Assembly: GCA_017416465.1 (NCBI GenBank)
Contig: JAFQCK010000016.1
Location: forward strand, 1-37,015
DNA from: Lachnospiraceae bacterium
Lineage (GTDB): Bacteria > Bacillota > Clostridia > Lachnospirales > Lachnospiraceae
Length of the DNA: 37,015 bases
Reading direction: 5' to 3'
The notes beneath the pieces are model-generated. The model did not search any database and had not been told where the DNA came from. It was given only the letters and a program-made list of their open reading frames with translations. How positions within the stretch are numbered: the stretch's first letter is position 1; each line of letters opens with the position of its first letter. Shown piece after piece: positions 9,075 to 16,745 of this stretch. Position numbers and translations under genes: made by a program.

Positions 9075-9968
9075 TTAATCCTGTAACATATCTAAATACA
9101 TATCTAATCGGGCATTAATGTATCCTGCAAACAGATTTTCCATTGCCGAAAGATTGTGCTTTACATGATATTCATCGAAGGCATTATAATAGGCAATTCT
9201 ATCTGTAAACTTAATATCAATAGGTGGGAATCCGGCTTTCATCAACTCAAGATTTACAAGCAGTCTTCCGGTTCTGCCATTACCGTCAATGAAAGGATGA
9301 ATGCCCTCAAACTCAATGTGAAAACGAGCCAATTTTGTCACGATATGCTCTGTGCTTGCAGCAAAATCATATAGCAACTGTTCCATCTTCGTCTCAATAA
9401 GATATGGCTGCACGGGTTCATGCTGTGCACCCATAATACGAACCGGAACTCTACGGTAGACACCACGGTCTTCTTTCTTATCCGCAAGAACGAGATAGTG
9501 AATCTGTTTGATGATGCTCTCACTAATCGGAACATTATCTTTTACCAGTTCACTCACAAAATCAAATGCTTCTTTATGACCGACTGCCTCCATATGGTCT
9601 TTCAGCGGTTTCTGGTCAATCGTAAGACCACGAAGAACTAAATCCGTTTCTCGCAGTGTAAGTGTATTTCCTTCGATGGCATTGGAGTTGTATGTGTACT
9701 CTACGATAAATTCTTCGTTGAGCCTTGCAACCTCACCCGCAGTTAAAGGTCTTCTGCTGTCCAGTTCTACCTTCTTGCGGTCAATTTGTGCCAAGAGGCT
9801 TTCCTTTGACTTATAACGACCATCGGCAGGTTTCTTTGCATCCACAGGAATTTTCCATCCACGCCCTTCCTGGTATGCACCCGGAATTTTCCCATCCGAA
9901 CAAAGAACTCTGATTCTTCTATCAGAAATGCCCCATTTTTCAGAAGCCTGTTTTACTGTCATAAACAT
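9075..9968 (-). CDS. HTH-Fic family AMPylase with self-inhibition motif
   Basis: 297 aa. Residues 1-45 form a MerR/excisionase-like helix-turn-helix (VKQASEKWGISDRRIRVLC, then a GRGWKIP turn). The Fic core follows, with the complete catalytic motif HPFIDGNGRTGR (224-235, His224), so transfer of AMP from ATP to a protein hydroxyl is expected. The inhibitory motif S-N-A-I-E-G (95-100, matching S/T-x-x-x-E-G/N) precedes the core, marking a class II, self-restrained Fic protein. The gene is visibly richer in G+C than its neighbours, suggesting separate acquisition. ATG at 9968 has GGAGGG upstream. A promoter with three operator-like repeats precedes it, so the HTH may repress its own gene (inference). 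The target protein is unknown. Confidence 0.88.
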   Translation of the reverse strand: MFMTVKQASEKWGISDRRIRVLCSDGKIPGAYQEGRGWKIPVDAKKPADGRYKSKESLLAQIDRKKVELDSRRPLTAGEVARLNEEFIVEYTYNSNAIEGNTLTLRETDLVLRGLTIDQKPLKDHMEAVGHKEAFDFVSELVKDNVPISESIIKQIHYLVLADKKEDRGVYRRVPVRIMGAQHEPVQPYLIETKMEQLLYDFAASTEHIVTKLARFHIEFEGIHPFIDGNGRTGRLLVNLELMKAGFPPIDIKFTDRIAYYNAFDEYHVKHNLSAMENLFAGYINARLDMYLDMLQD

Positions 9969-9993
9969 AGATTATCCCTCCAATCTAAGATAT

Positions 9994-10022
9994 AGTATAC
10001 CACCTTAACGGAACAATATCAA
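9994..10022 (-). promoter_or_regulatory. Promoter of the fic gene
   Basis: Minus strand: -35 TTGATA (10017-10022), exact 17-base spacer, -10 TATACT (9994-9999), 26 bases before the start codon. One copy of the repeat described at 10006-10061 fills the spacer. Confidence 0.75.
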
Positions 10023-10061
10023 TAATATCGGAATAACATTTACTCAAATAACGGAACAATA
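10006..10061 (-). promoter_or_regulatory. Three operator-like direct repeats before fic
   Basis: TATTGTTCCGTTA (minus strand) occurs exactly at 10006-10018 and 10049-10061, with a looser copy, TGTTATTCCGATA, at 10026-10038. The innermost copy overlaps the -10/-35 spacer, as expected for a repressor site. The HTH domain of the Fic protein is the obvious candidate binder. Confidence 0.55.
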
Positions 10062-10081
10062 CATCTGCGATTATTCTAAAA

Positions 10082-10110
10082 AAGGCACCTGCATAGTTGC
10101 ATGGTGCCTT
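10082..10110 (-). terminator. Intrinsic terminator after the DUF4272 gene
   Basis: The stem AAGGCACC / GGTGCCTT has further pairing (GCA/TGC) in the loop and is followed on the minus strand by a run of T. It separates the DUF4272 gene from the fic promoter. Confidence 0.85.
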
Positions 10111-10195
10111 CTACTACTCCCGAAAAGTGGATTTGTACATATATATTTTTCATTTGCCGAACCGTAGAAAAACCATACCAACGTTTTATCTTACT

Positions 10196-11413
10196 TTATG
10201 TATGAGTCTGAACATCATCCCACTGCGTCACTCCATAAGCACCAACAAGCCAGTTTAGGGCATAATGCCATTCATAGATAATTCCCTCATTCAATTGTGA
10301 TATTTCTTTTCGATTAATTCTTGCATCTACACAGGCCCAGTTATAACGCAACACCAAATCCTGCATATCCAACAACTCATCCTTACTGCGCAATACTGCC
10401 TTTTCCATAAGACTTTCAAAATCATTATTACATATTATATTTCCAAGTTCCGCTGCATCACAGATTTCTGTAGGTTCTTTTAAATCTATTAATGATAACG
10501 CCCACAAGATAACACTGCAGCATTCATATCTCCATCCAAAATTATTTAATCTTACAGTATCAGGATACGGATCATCAATAAATTCTTTTTCTTCCGGTGA
10601 TAACCACTCTTTTATATTGTATTGTTCATTTAATAAATCATACTGCTCCTTAGCTTTCTCTGACGGATTTTCATATCTCCCACAAGTATATACTTCTGAA
10701 CGAACACATGTAGAAAATATACATATCAGACGATGTACTATCTCTGCTTTATCAGGTATTTTACAATCGCTTTCAGGTACAGATGCCCTCAGATGTTTTA
10801 CATATGGGATATTTTTCTCTTCCAAAATAGCAATAGATCGTTCTTTTCGTGCAATATCTTCCTGTGATTCTTCTTTCTCATCTTTTAAAATATGTGTACT
10901 TGGATAAAATTCCTCAAAATCAGTTTTGCCATCAATCGATATCAATAATTTTCCATCTGCACGAAACAAATGCATATTGGGATGAAGCACAAATGCCCCC
11001 ATTTCCTTTGCCATATTATATATCTGCATGATGATATACTGAGTTCTGGTTGCTTCTTCATTCACTCCAAATGATACTCCAACAATACAATTAAACAACA
11101 GTATCTGCTGAATCGCAGCATCCTTCACTTTCTCATTTTCCAGCGGTGCCTGCGCAAAATAATTTGCCATACCATTTGACTGAATGGCATTTTCCTGTGT
11201 ATTCGCCATTACCGAAAACTTAATGCTACTTCCATCAGGAAGTGACACTACAAATAGCTTTTCGTCATCTTCCACAACTTCCTGTGGCTTTGTCTCAAAC
11301 AGCTTCTCCAATATTTCAGGTAATATCTGCATATCCGGTCGACTGGCATATAATGTCAGAGACGCCTCCTGCATTTGCGTATTCTTTTTGTGTTCTTTTT
11401 TTAATAGTCCCAT
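10196..11413 (-). CDS. DUF4272 domain protein
   Basis: 405 aa, cytoplasmic. The N-terminal part (1-190) is an alpha/beta region without a clear family. Residues about 195-390 match DUF4272: RKERSIAILEEKNIPYVKHL, then RLICIFSTCVRSEVY, LSPEEKEFIDDPYP and FGWRYECCSVILWALSLID with a CDA turn. The function of DUF4272 is unknown; such proteins often sit among toxin-immunity and mobile genes. ATG at 11413 has AAAGGAG nearby. It lies 1 base from the stop of the ATPase remnant upstream, so the two are unlikely to be related but may share transcription. Confidence 0.75.
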   Translation of the reverse strand: MGLLKKEHKKNTQMQEASLTLYASRPDMQILPEILEKLFETKPQEVVEDDEKLFVVSLPDGSSIKFSVMANTQENAIQSNGMANYFAQAPLENEKVKDAAIQQILLFNCIVGVSFGVNEEATRTQYIIMQIYNMAKEMGAFVLHPNMHLFRADGKLLISIDGKTDFEEFYPSTHILKDEKEESQEDIARKERSIAILEEKNIPYVKHLRASVPESDCKIPDKAEIVHRLICIFSTCVRSEVYTCGRYENPSEKAKEQYDLLNEQYNIKEWLSPEEKEFIDDPYPDTVRLNNFGWRYECCSVILWALSLIDLKEPTEICDAAELGNIICNNDFESLMEKAVLRSKDELLDMQDLVLRYNWACVDARINRKEISQLNEGIIYEWHYALNWLVGAYGVTQWDDVQTHT

Positions 11414-11414
11414 T

Positions 11415-11881
11415 TTAGTCTCCTTTATTTTTTAATCTTAATATGAATACTACTCTTGAAAGATTTAAAAATGCACATGCAACATCCATTTTACTTGCCT
11501 CACCATCCAATATACTTGTAAGATATTTCTTATCATATGAACTTACTCTATCACTAACAAGTAACTCATTATGTCTCTCAATTTCATTTCTTAATATCTT
11601 ATAGCAAAGATCATATGCCGATTCCCAATCTTCATATTTTACATCCTTAAAAATTACATAAATTACAGGATACTTTCCTTGATACTCTTGATATTCCTTG
11701 CCATATGCCCAAATCTTCTTATCTTTAAAGTAAATAGTTGTATCATCTTCTGACTTTTCAAAAAACACACGTAACATATTAACAACGTCTTATCAACATA
11801 ATAATATTCGCTAGACGCCTTACGATAATCAGAGATTCCAATTGGCAACGGAAGCTTGTTATCACTCTTAGCCTCAACCAT
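11415..11881 (-). pseudogene. AAA-ATPase-like/PD-(D/E)XK family gene, broken by internal deletion
   Basis: Two frames together give one family. The upstream frame (from 11881) reads PIGISDYRKASSEYYYVDKTLLI, the usual N-terminus of AAA-ATPase_like (DUF1703-linked) proteins. The downstream frame (from 11777) reads MLRVFFEKSEDD...YFKDKKIW...YQGKYPVIYVIFKDVK, which normally follows the P-loop. The part between them (FTRPRRFGKT-type Walker A) is missing and the junction is out of frame. The 3' part stops after LNLSRVVF, so most of the ATPase and the nuclease domain are also gone. Confidence 0.75.
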
Positions 11882-11911
11882 TTATTTCTCATTTTAACAA
11901 AAATCCTTAAA

Positions 11912-12439
11912 CTATCTTACAAAATATACATAATTCTCTTTTCTTGGCACAGGAGCCTTTAACTCTGCTGCTGCATATCCCAATGCACAATGTCCAATAC
12001 CTTCATAGTCACCTTCAATACCAAGGTCCGCTAATATCCTCTTTCCAAAATCAGACTCAAATTCTTCTTTCGCTCTGTGAATCCAAATACTATTTACACC
12101 AACGCTCTCTGCTGCGTTCATAAGATTTCCCATAACCAAAGAACCATCATACTGATAAGTACGAATATTTTTATCTGCTAATACGATTAAAATTACCGGC
12201 GCACCATAAAATGGATCAAAGCCTTCATCCCAACCACCAATCTTACGGTTTTCTTCAGAAATTTTATCTCTAAGTTCCTTATTTGTTACAGCAATGATGA
12301 TAGGTGCCTGCTTATTCATACCTGTTGCAGCATATGTACCCGCCTTAAGAATGGCATCAAGTTTTTCCTGCTCAACCATATCCGGCTTAAAATTTCTACA
12401 ACTACGTCTAGTTTCTAATACTTTTAATGTCTCATTCAT
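11912..12439 (-). CDS. Nitroreductase family FMN oxidoreductase
   Basis: About 175 aa, the usual length. It begins with a helix carrying RRSCRNF, the phosphate-binding FMN motif, then AGTYAATGMNKQAPIIIAV and a central NLMNAAESVGVNSIWIHRA segment, with a C-terminal GHCALGYAA strand. Such enzymes reduce nitro compounds, quinones or flavins with NAD(P)H in the cytoplasm; the substrate cannot be told. The ATG at 12439 is preferred over the frame's first ATG because GGAGGAG lies just before it. It follows the NUDIX gene by 42 bases, in the same direction. Confidence 0.88.
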   Translation of the reverse strand: MNETLKVLETRRSCRNFKPDMVEQEKLDAILKAGTYAATGMNKQAPIIIAVTNKELRDKISEENRKIGGWDEGFDPFYGAPVILIVLADKNIRTYQYDGSLVMGNLMNAAESVGVNSIWIHRAKEEFESDFGKRILADLGIEGDYEGIGHCALGYAAAELKAPVPRKENYVYFVR

Positions 12440-12481
12440 TTTAATCTCCTCCATAATCATATTTAATATTCAAATTTATTC

Positions 12482-13048
12482 TTATTCATTTATAGGATGA
12501 TACTGATTTAAATAATCCCTTGCAATCTCCAGACCTTTCAAAGGGACACAAAATTTCTGGTTATGTGCCCTACATTCATTGTAAGTATAATCCAAATCAA
12601 ACCACTCTACACATTCCAATTCTTCCTCTTGAACTATTACCTTTTCAATATCTACTTTTCCTAAATACAGATAAACAAATGCAATCTCATTATCTTTAAA
12701 TAATTTATTATGAAATTCTTTCTCATATTGTACTCGAAATGTGCCTGCAAATTCCAATTGTTCATAAGTTGTAACAATGCCAAGTTCTTCTTCCATTTCT
12801 CTTATTGCCGATTCTAATGGTTCATCTCCGGCCTGTATATGTCCGGCTGACGAAGTATCATATCTTCCCGGAAAAGAATCCTTCGTTATCGCACGTTTTT
12901 GTAAAAGAACCTGCCACTTTCCCATAACATTTCTTGCAATCCAAACATGTGCAGTTCTATGTCTTACACCAATTTCATGTGCAACTTTACGTTCTACTAT
13001 TTCACCTGTAGGATTTCCATTCTCATCAACAATATCAAATATCTCCAT
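12482..13048 (-). CDS. NUDIX hydrolase, IPP isomerase/YfcD-like
   Basis: 188 aa. An N-terminal beta segment (FDIVDENGNPTGE, HRTAHVWIAR) is typical of the Idi/YfcD branch. The NUDIX box lies at about 69-91 (AGHIQAGDEPLES, then REMEEELGI) and keeps the metal-binding REMEEELG glutamates, while the first box glutamate is Asp. The C-terminus is WFDLD followed by a helix. Members hydrolyse nucleoside diphosphate-linked compounds or isomerise isopentenyl diphosphate; here the substrate is uncertain. The start is 19 bases after the lipoprotein stop. Confidence 0.85.
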   Translation of the reverse strand: MEIFDIVDENGNPTGEIVERKVAHEIGVRHRTAHVWIARNVMGKWQVLLQKRAITKDSFPGRYDTSSAGHIQAGDEPLESAIREMEEELGIVTTYEQLEFAGTFRVQYEKEFHNKLFKDNEIAFVYLYLGKVDIEKVIVQEEELECVEWFDLDYTYNECRAHNQKFCVPLKGLEIARDYLNQYHPINE

Positions 13049-13067
13049 TTAAATATTCCTTTCTTAA

Positions 13068-14102
13068 TCATGATTTATATTCAACATGTACCTTAACACT
13101 TTCTTCTCCATATTGAAATTCAAAATTCGCCCCACGATTGGTACTTCTTATATATTCGTCAACTTTATTAATTATCGTATCTATATTAACTGTATCACTA
13201 GTTCTAAGAAAAATATAATCTCCTGAATTCGTCATCCGGGATACACACTTTAAATCCTCAGCTGTGTTGATTCGATACACTCCCTTATATCCCATCTTAT
13301 AATATGGATAATCATTATATTCATTAGAATTTCCGTATGAAGCAGGCATATCGCCTATATATTCTTCTGCTTTATAATTTCTACTTATAAAATTTTTTGT
13401 ACAAAGGAAATATGTATATGAAATATTATCTCCATTAGGATAATCATTGGTTTTGATTCCTGCAGCATTAGATATTATAGGGTCATCCCAAGTTAAGTCA
13501 ATAAAATACCATTCTCCATCTATCTTAACAGCATTCCACGCATGATTTTCTCCTGCATACCCTGATATTAATGAACAAGGTATATCAATCTCATTCATAA
13601 ATATGTAAAATGCTACTGCATAACCCTGACACACTGCTCTGTTTTCATTTAAAATATTATACAGATGATTATGAGAATTATCCTTTTGGTAATATGTTTT
13701 GTCATAAGTAGTTCTTTTTATAAGATAATCATGCACAGTCTTTATTTTTTCTATTGTACTCATATCTGTATATAATATACTTTCGATAATACTTCTTACA
13801 GTATAAATATCCATTTCTGTTACATTACTGTATCCTTTACGAAGCTCAGGGTACGTGTTTACTGGTTTTGTAACTACAACCGGTGTTCTTTTAGTCTTAT
13901 CTGTTGTAAGATTCTCTACCGGTTGTGTCGGTTGTGGCTCTGTTTGCTTAATTTCCTGATTAGTTGAGGTAATTTTTTCTGTAGTTGTGGTTTCAAAATA
14001 ATCATTAATATTGAACGAAAGATTTCCACATCCAACTAAAGTAATTATCATAATAATAGCAAATATTGTTGCCAAAATTCTCCCATTATCCAAACTACGC
14101 AT
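13068..14102 (-). CDS. Transglutaminase-like lipoprotein
   Basis: 344 aa. A signal peptide with lipobox LVGC (Cys25) predicts anchoring to the outer face of the membrane. A Thr/Pro-rich linker (36-85) follows. The transglutaminase-like core has all three catalytic residues: Cys158 in RAVCQGYA, His187 in ENHAWN and Asp202 in YFIDLTWDDP. A short beta domain ends the protein. Clostridial relatives act as cysteine proteases or peptide-modifying enzymes of the cell surface. The ATG at 14102 is preceded by a purine-rich AGGTGGTAGGTGA. Confidence 0.88.
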   Translation of the reverse strand: MRSLDNGRILATIFAIIMIITLVGCGNLSFNINDYFETTTTEKITSTNQEIKQTEPQPTQPVENLTTDKTKRTPVVVTKPVNTYPELRKGYSNVTEMDIYTVRSIIESILYTDMSTIEKIKTVHDYLIKRTTYDKTYYQKDNSHNHLYNILNENRAVCQGYAVAFYIFMNEIDIPCSLISGYAGENHAWNAVKIDGEWYFIDLTWDDPIISNAAGIKTNDYPNGDNISYTYFLCTKNFISRNYKAEEYIGDMPASYGNSNEYNDYPYYKMGYKGVYRINTAEDLKCVSRMTNSGDYIFLRTSDTVNIDTIINKVDEYIRSTNRGANFEFQYGEESVKVHVEYKS

Positions 14103-14172
14103 TCACCTACCACCTTTCCTTTCTCATGATACTATCAGTGTTTTTTCATATCCCTAGAATCGATTCTTAATT

Positions 14173-15513
14173 TTATAAGTATTTTGACAACTTCTCCCCT
14201 AAATAACCAACTCTTTTATAGCTAACAATTTTACATAACAAATCTGAAAATCCCCCCCATTTACGATAGAAGAAGTTAAATACCAAATATGGTAAAATCT
14301 GTTCCTTAGCCTTAGGAATTCTTTTAATAATATTCTTAAAACTATATACTTCACGATAAATCCACAAATATCCCTTATATAACTCCTCTTTTGTCATATT
14401 CTTTGGTTCAAATACCACATTTGCAGTATTGTACAATCCCAAATCATCTGTCAATATACGTCCTTCGGCTTTCATTCTATCATAAAGAACAGTCCCCGGA
14501 TATGGTGTCATAATATGGGAGGTTACAGTTTCAATTCTATTACGCACAATAAAATCCCTTGTATACTTAAATGTTTCTTTAGTATCGCAATCCAAGCCAA
14601 ATACAAAACTTGCATTAATCATAATACCATGATTGTGAATCATTTGTATGGCATCCTCATATTTTGTTACATCATTCTGCACCTTATGTACATTATTTAT
14701 AGAATCCGGGTGCACACTTTCAAAACCAATAAAAAGACTGCCACATCCACTTTCTTTCATTTCATGTAAAATCCCCGGAATATTCACCACGTTAATAGAC
14801 ACTGCTGCATTCCAAATAATATTTAACTTCTTTAATTCTTTTAAAAATGCTCTTGTCCATGAAATATCACCAATAAAGTTATCATCTATAAACATAACAT
14901 GTCTTGAGCGAACTTTTTTAATATCCTCTATTACATCTTCAATAGGCCTGTTAACATAATAGCGCTCAGGTGCACTGTTATAACAAAAATCACAACGAAA
15001 CGGACAACCACGACTGGTATGAACAATATTACAATACAAATACTCTGATTTATCCACCATATCATATGCAGGAGACACAATTTTATCACCCAATAATTTA
15101 TTCTCACAGTAATAAATATATTTTAGTTGTTTTTTTTCATAATCTTCCACAATTTGAGGCCATGTATTCTCTGCAGGTCCAATACAAAGTACATCAAAAA
15201 GTCCCTCAGGTATGGTTTGATGTGCTGTAGTAATATGAATACCACCCACAACTACTATTGACCCTCTTTTTCGATATTCCATGGCAATTTGTACTGCACG
15301 AGGAAATGCATCCACTGTAACTGTTATTCCCACAATATCCGGATTATCATCAAAATCTATGTCCTTTATATTTTCATTTGCGATTACTACCCTATGTTCA
15401 TTCCTAAACATATTTGCAATGGTTAAAAGCCCCAACGGTGGTGACATACGAATTTTGAGTCCGGTATCCATAGGACGTTTTTTCATTTTGGGCTGAATGA
15501 GTTTGATATACAT
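14173..15513 (-). CDS. B12-binding-type radical SAM protein
   Basis: 446 aa. Residues 1-150 form a Rossmann-like cobalamin-binding-type domain (PPLGLLTIANMF, VVVGGIHIT, CIGPAENTWPQIV). The radical SAM centre is C-x3-C-x2-C at Cys170, Cys174 and Cys177 (SRGCPFRCDFCYN), followed by FIDDNF and GFESVHPDSI. The C-terminus is a helical DUF4070-like part. Such enzymes carry out methylations or other radical reactions, and the substrate is not evident. GGAGG lies 8-10 bases before the ATG. A terminator at 15594-15630 separates it from the FlxA operon, so it probably has its own promoter. Confidence 0.85.
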   Translation of the reverse strand: MYIKLIQPKMKKRPMDTGLKIRMSPPLGLLTIANMFRNEHRVVIANENIKDIDFDDNPDIVGITVTVDAFPRAVQIAMEYRKRGSIVVVGGIHITTAHQTIPEGLFDVLCIGPAENTWPQIVEDYEKKQLKYIYYCENKLLGDKIVSPAYDMVDKSEYLYCNIVHTSRGCPFRCDFCYNSAPERYYVNRPIEDVIEDIKKVRSRHVMFIDDNFIGDISWTRAFLKELKKLNIIWNAAVSINVVNIPGILHEMKESGCGSLFIGFESVHPDSINNVHKVQNDVTKYEDAIQMIHNHGIMINASFVFGLDCDTKETFKYTRDFIVRNRIETVTSHIMTPYPGTVLYDRMKAEGRILTDDLGLYNTANVVFEPKNMTKEELYKGYLWIYREVYSFKNIIKRIPKAKEQILPYLVFNFFYRKWGGFSDLLCKIVSYKRVGYLGEKLSKYL

Positions 15514-15593
15514 TCGTTATTTCCTCCTTGCTGTCATTTAATCCTCTCTAGTTACAGCTTCTCCACCATAGTAAATTCCTGTTCCTTTACAAA

Positions 15594-15630
15594 AAATGTG
15601 GTATAGCTTTATTCATACTATACCACATTT
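15594..15630 (-). terminator. Intrinsic terminator of the DUF6033/FlxA/36-aa operon
   Basis: Stem AAATGTGGTATAG / CTATACCACATTT followed on the minus strand by six T. It begins 35 bases after the stop of the 36-aa ORF. Confidence 0.88.
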
Positions 15631-15664
15631 CTTTAATATTTTCTTCATCTAATATATCTTTTCT

Positions 15665-15775
15665 CTATACTTCTTTATCCATCTTACAAGACGCAATCTC
15701 CGATAAAGCATTATTATATTTACCATTACTCTTATATGTTCCGCTTGACCTTGCAGCCGCATTTATTCCTGACAT
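15665..15775 (-). CDS. Small 36-aa ORF ending the FlxA operon
   Basis: It reads MSGINAAARSSGTYKSNG... and ends SCKMDKEV. It is supported by a perfect GGAGGA site 5 bases before the ATG and by lying between the FlxA-like gene and a strong terminator. It has one Cys and is Ser/Ala/Asn-rich with no hydrophobic leader. No family is recognised. A 160-base stretch of consecutive stem-loops (15803-15942) separates it from the FlxA-like stop. It could be a small structural or signal peptide; coding status rests on the start signal and position only. Confidence 0.5.
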   Translation of the reverse strand: MSGINAAARSSGTYKSNGKYNNALSEIASCKMDKEV

Positions 15776-15802
15776 AGTAATCCTCCATTCCGAAGCGTCA
15801 AG

Positions 15803-15942
15803 CGTAGGAATTGCTCAAAGAAATTCGCATAGGCGATTTCTTTGTAGCATCATAGGCTATTTGTGAGGCTTCAGCACAAATAGCTACGAACTTAATGTTC
15901 GTTGTGAAACAATAAGGTCATCAGACTTATTTTTTACACTAA
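15803..15942 (-). repeat. Modular multi-hairpin element, copy B
   Basis: Four stems in a row: AATAAG/CTTATT (15911-15931), ACGAAC/GTTCGT (15886-15902), a perfect 10-bp GCTATTTGTG/CACAAATAGC (15856-15884), and AAAGAAAT-CGC with its partner (15817-15843). On the minus strand it begins TTAGTGT 8 bases after the FlxA stop and ends just before the Shine-Dalgarno site of the 36-aa ORF. Loops and linkers match the element at 31084-31202, while the stem sequences differ. Confidence 0.65.
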
Positions 15943-15949
15943 GCACCTC

Positions 15950-16726
15950 CTATAAACGCATATCAACATGATTATATTTACTTGTTTCAAGCCCTAATAT
16001 ATCAACTGTTTCCGAAATATCTGTTGTAACTTCTTTTGTTACCAACTCAACATTCTCATCTTGATTTCCATTAGTAACATTATTCTTCTCATCTGATTTT
16101 TTATCTTTATTATCTGTTTTTTCAGTCTGTTTTTCTTCTTTAGCAGCTGCTTCAAGTTCCTTATTAGCATCAGCTAATGTATTCAGCTGTGCTGATTGTG
16201 CTTCGACAGCTTTACTCTGAACCTCTGCAAGTTCCTCTTGCTTTTCCTCTACATTACCTCCACGAGCAGCATCTACTTTAATTTCAGATTCTAATATTCC
16301 TGCTCTGCCTTCCATTTTTGTAGCAACACTACCCTGTACCTGTGCCTGAAGCATTGCAGAATCTGCTGACATTATAGCCTTCATGCTTGCCTGTGATAAA
16401 CCAACTCCCTTATTTCCTTCTTTAGTAGCTATTCTCTTACTACCAGCAAGCATCTCATCCATAGATGAACCCTTTGATTGCATTTTTTCTTTTCTTTGTT
16501 CCATTTGATGCTGTCGTAACTGATTATTCAAATCATTAATTTGTTGCTGAATTTCCTGTCTCTTTTTCATCTTTTCTTCAATGCTCATATCCTTGTTTTC
16601 AGAAAGTTTCTGCAACTCTTTCTGTGCATTGGCAATCTGATTCTGAATATTCTTGCTTACAGAATCAGTTGTCTGCATCATATTTATTCCGCCAGTATTT
16701 GCTCCATTTAATCCATTAATTCTCAT
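15950..16726 (-). CDS. FlxA-like family protein
   Basis: 258 aa. An N-terminal Asn/Gly-rich stretch leads into a coiled-coil region (about 22-85: IQNQIANAQKELQKLSENK, then QQQINDLNNQLRQHQ), the FlxA-like signature. The middle is Ala/Ser/Gln-rich helix, the following part (190-225) is Lys/Asp/Glu/Asn-rich, and the end is ETSKYNHVDMRL. There is no signal peptide. FlxA-like proteins were first noted in flagellar regulons, but their function is unknown. It follows the DUF6033 gene by 19 bases with GGAGG, so the two are cotranscribed. The operon has a LytTR-type site upstream at 17944-17975. Confidence 0.75.
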   Translation of the reverse strand: MRINGLNGANTGGINMMQTTDSVSKNIQNQIANAQKELQKLSENKDMSIEEKMKKRQEIQQQINDLNNQLRQHQMEQRKEKMQSKGSSMDEMLAGSKRIATKEGNKGVGLSQASMKAIMSADSAMLQAQVQGSVATKMEGRAGILESEIKVDAARGGNVEEKQEELAEVQSKAVEAQSAQLNTLADANKELEAAAKEEKQTEKTDNKDKKSDEKNNVTNGNQDENVELVTKEVTTDISETVDILGLETSKYNHVDMRL

Positions 16727-16745
16727 ATCAACAATCCTCCGTTTC

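Noticed and set aside
15531-15600. Short frame ending KGTGIYYGGEAVTRED upstream of the radical SAM gene
   Set aside because: It has no start codon after the last in-frame stop and runs through the terminator hairpin.
14173-15775. Idea that the 36-aa ORF and the radical SAM enzyme form a modified-peptide pathway
   Set aside because: A strong terminator separates them, the enzyme is of the B12/DUF4070-like type without a peptide-recognition domain, and no exporter or protease partner lies adjacent.
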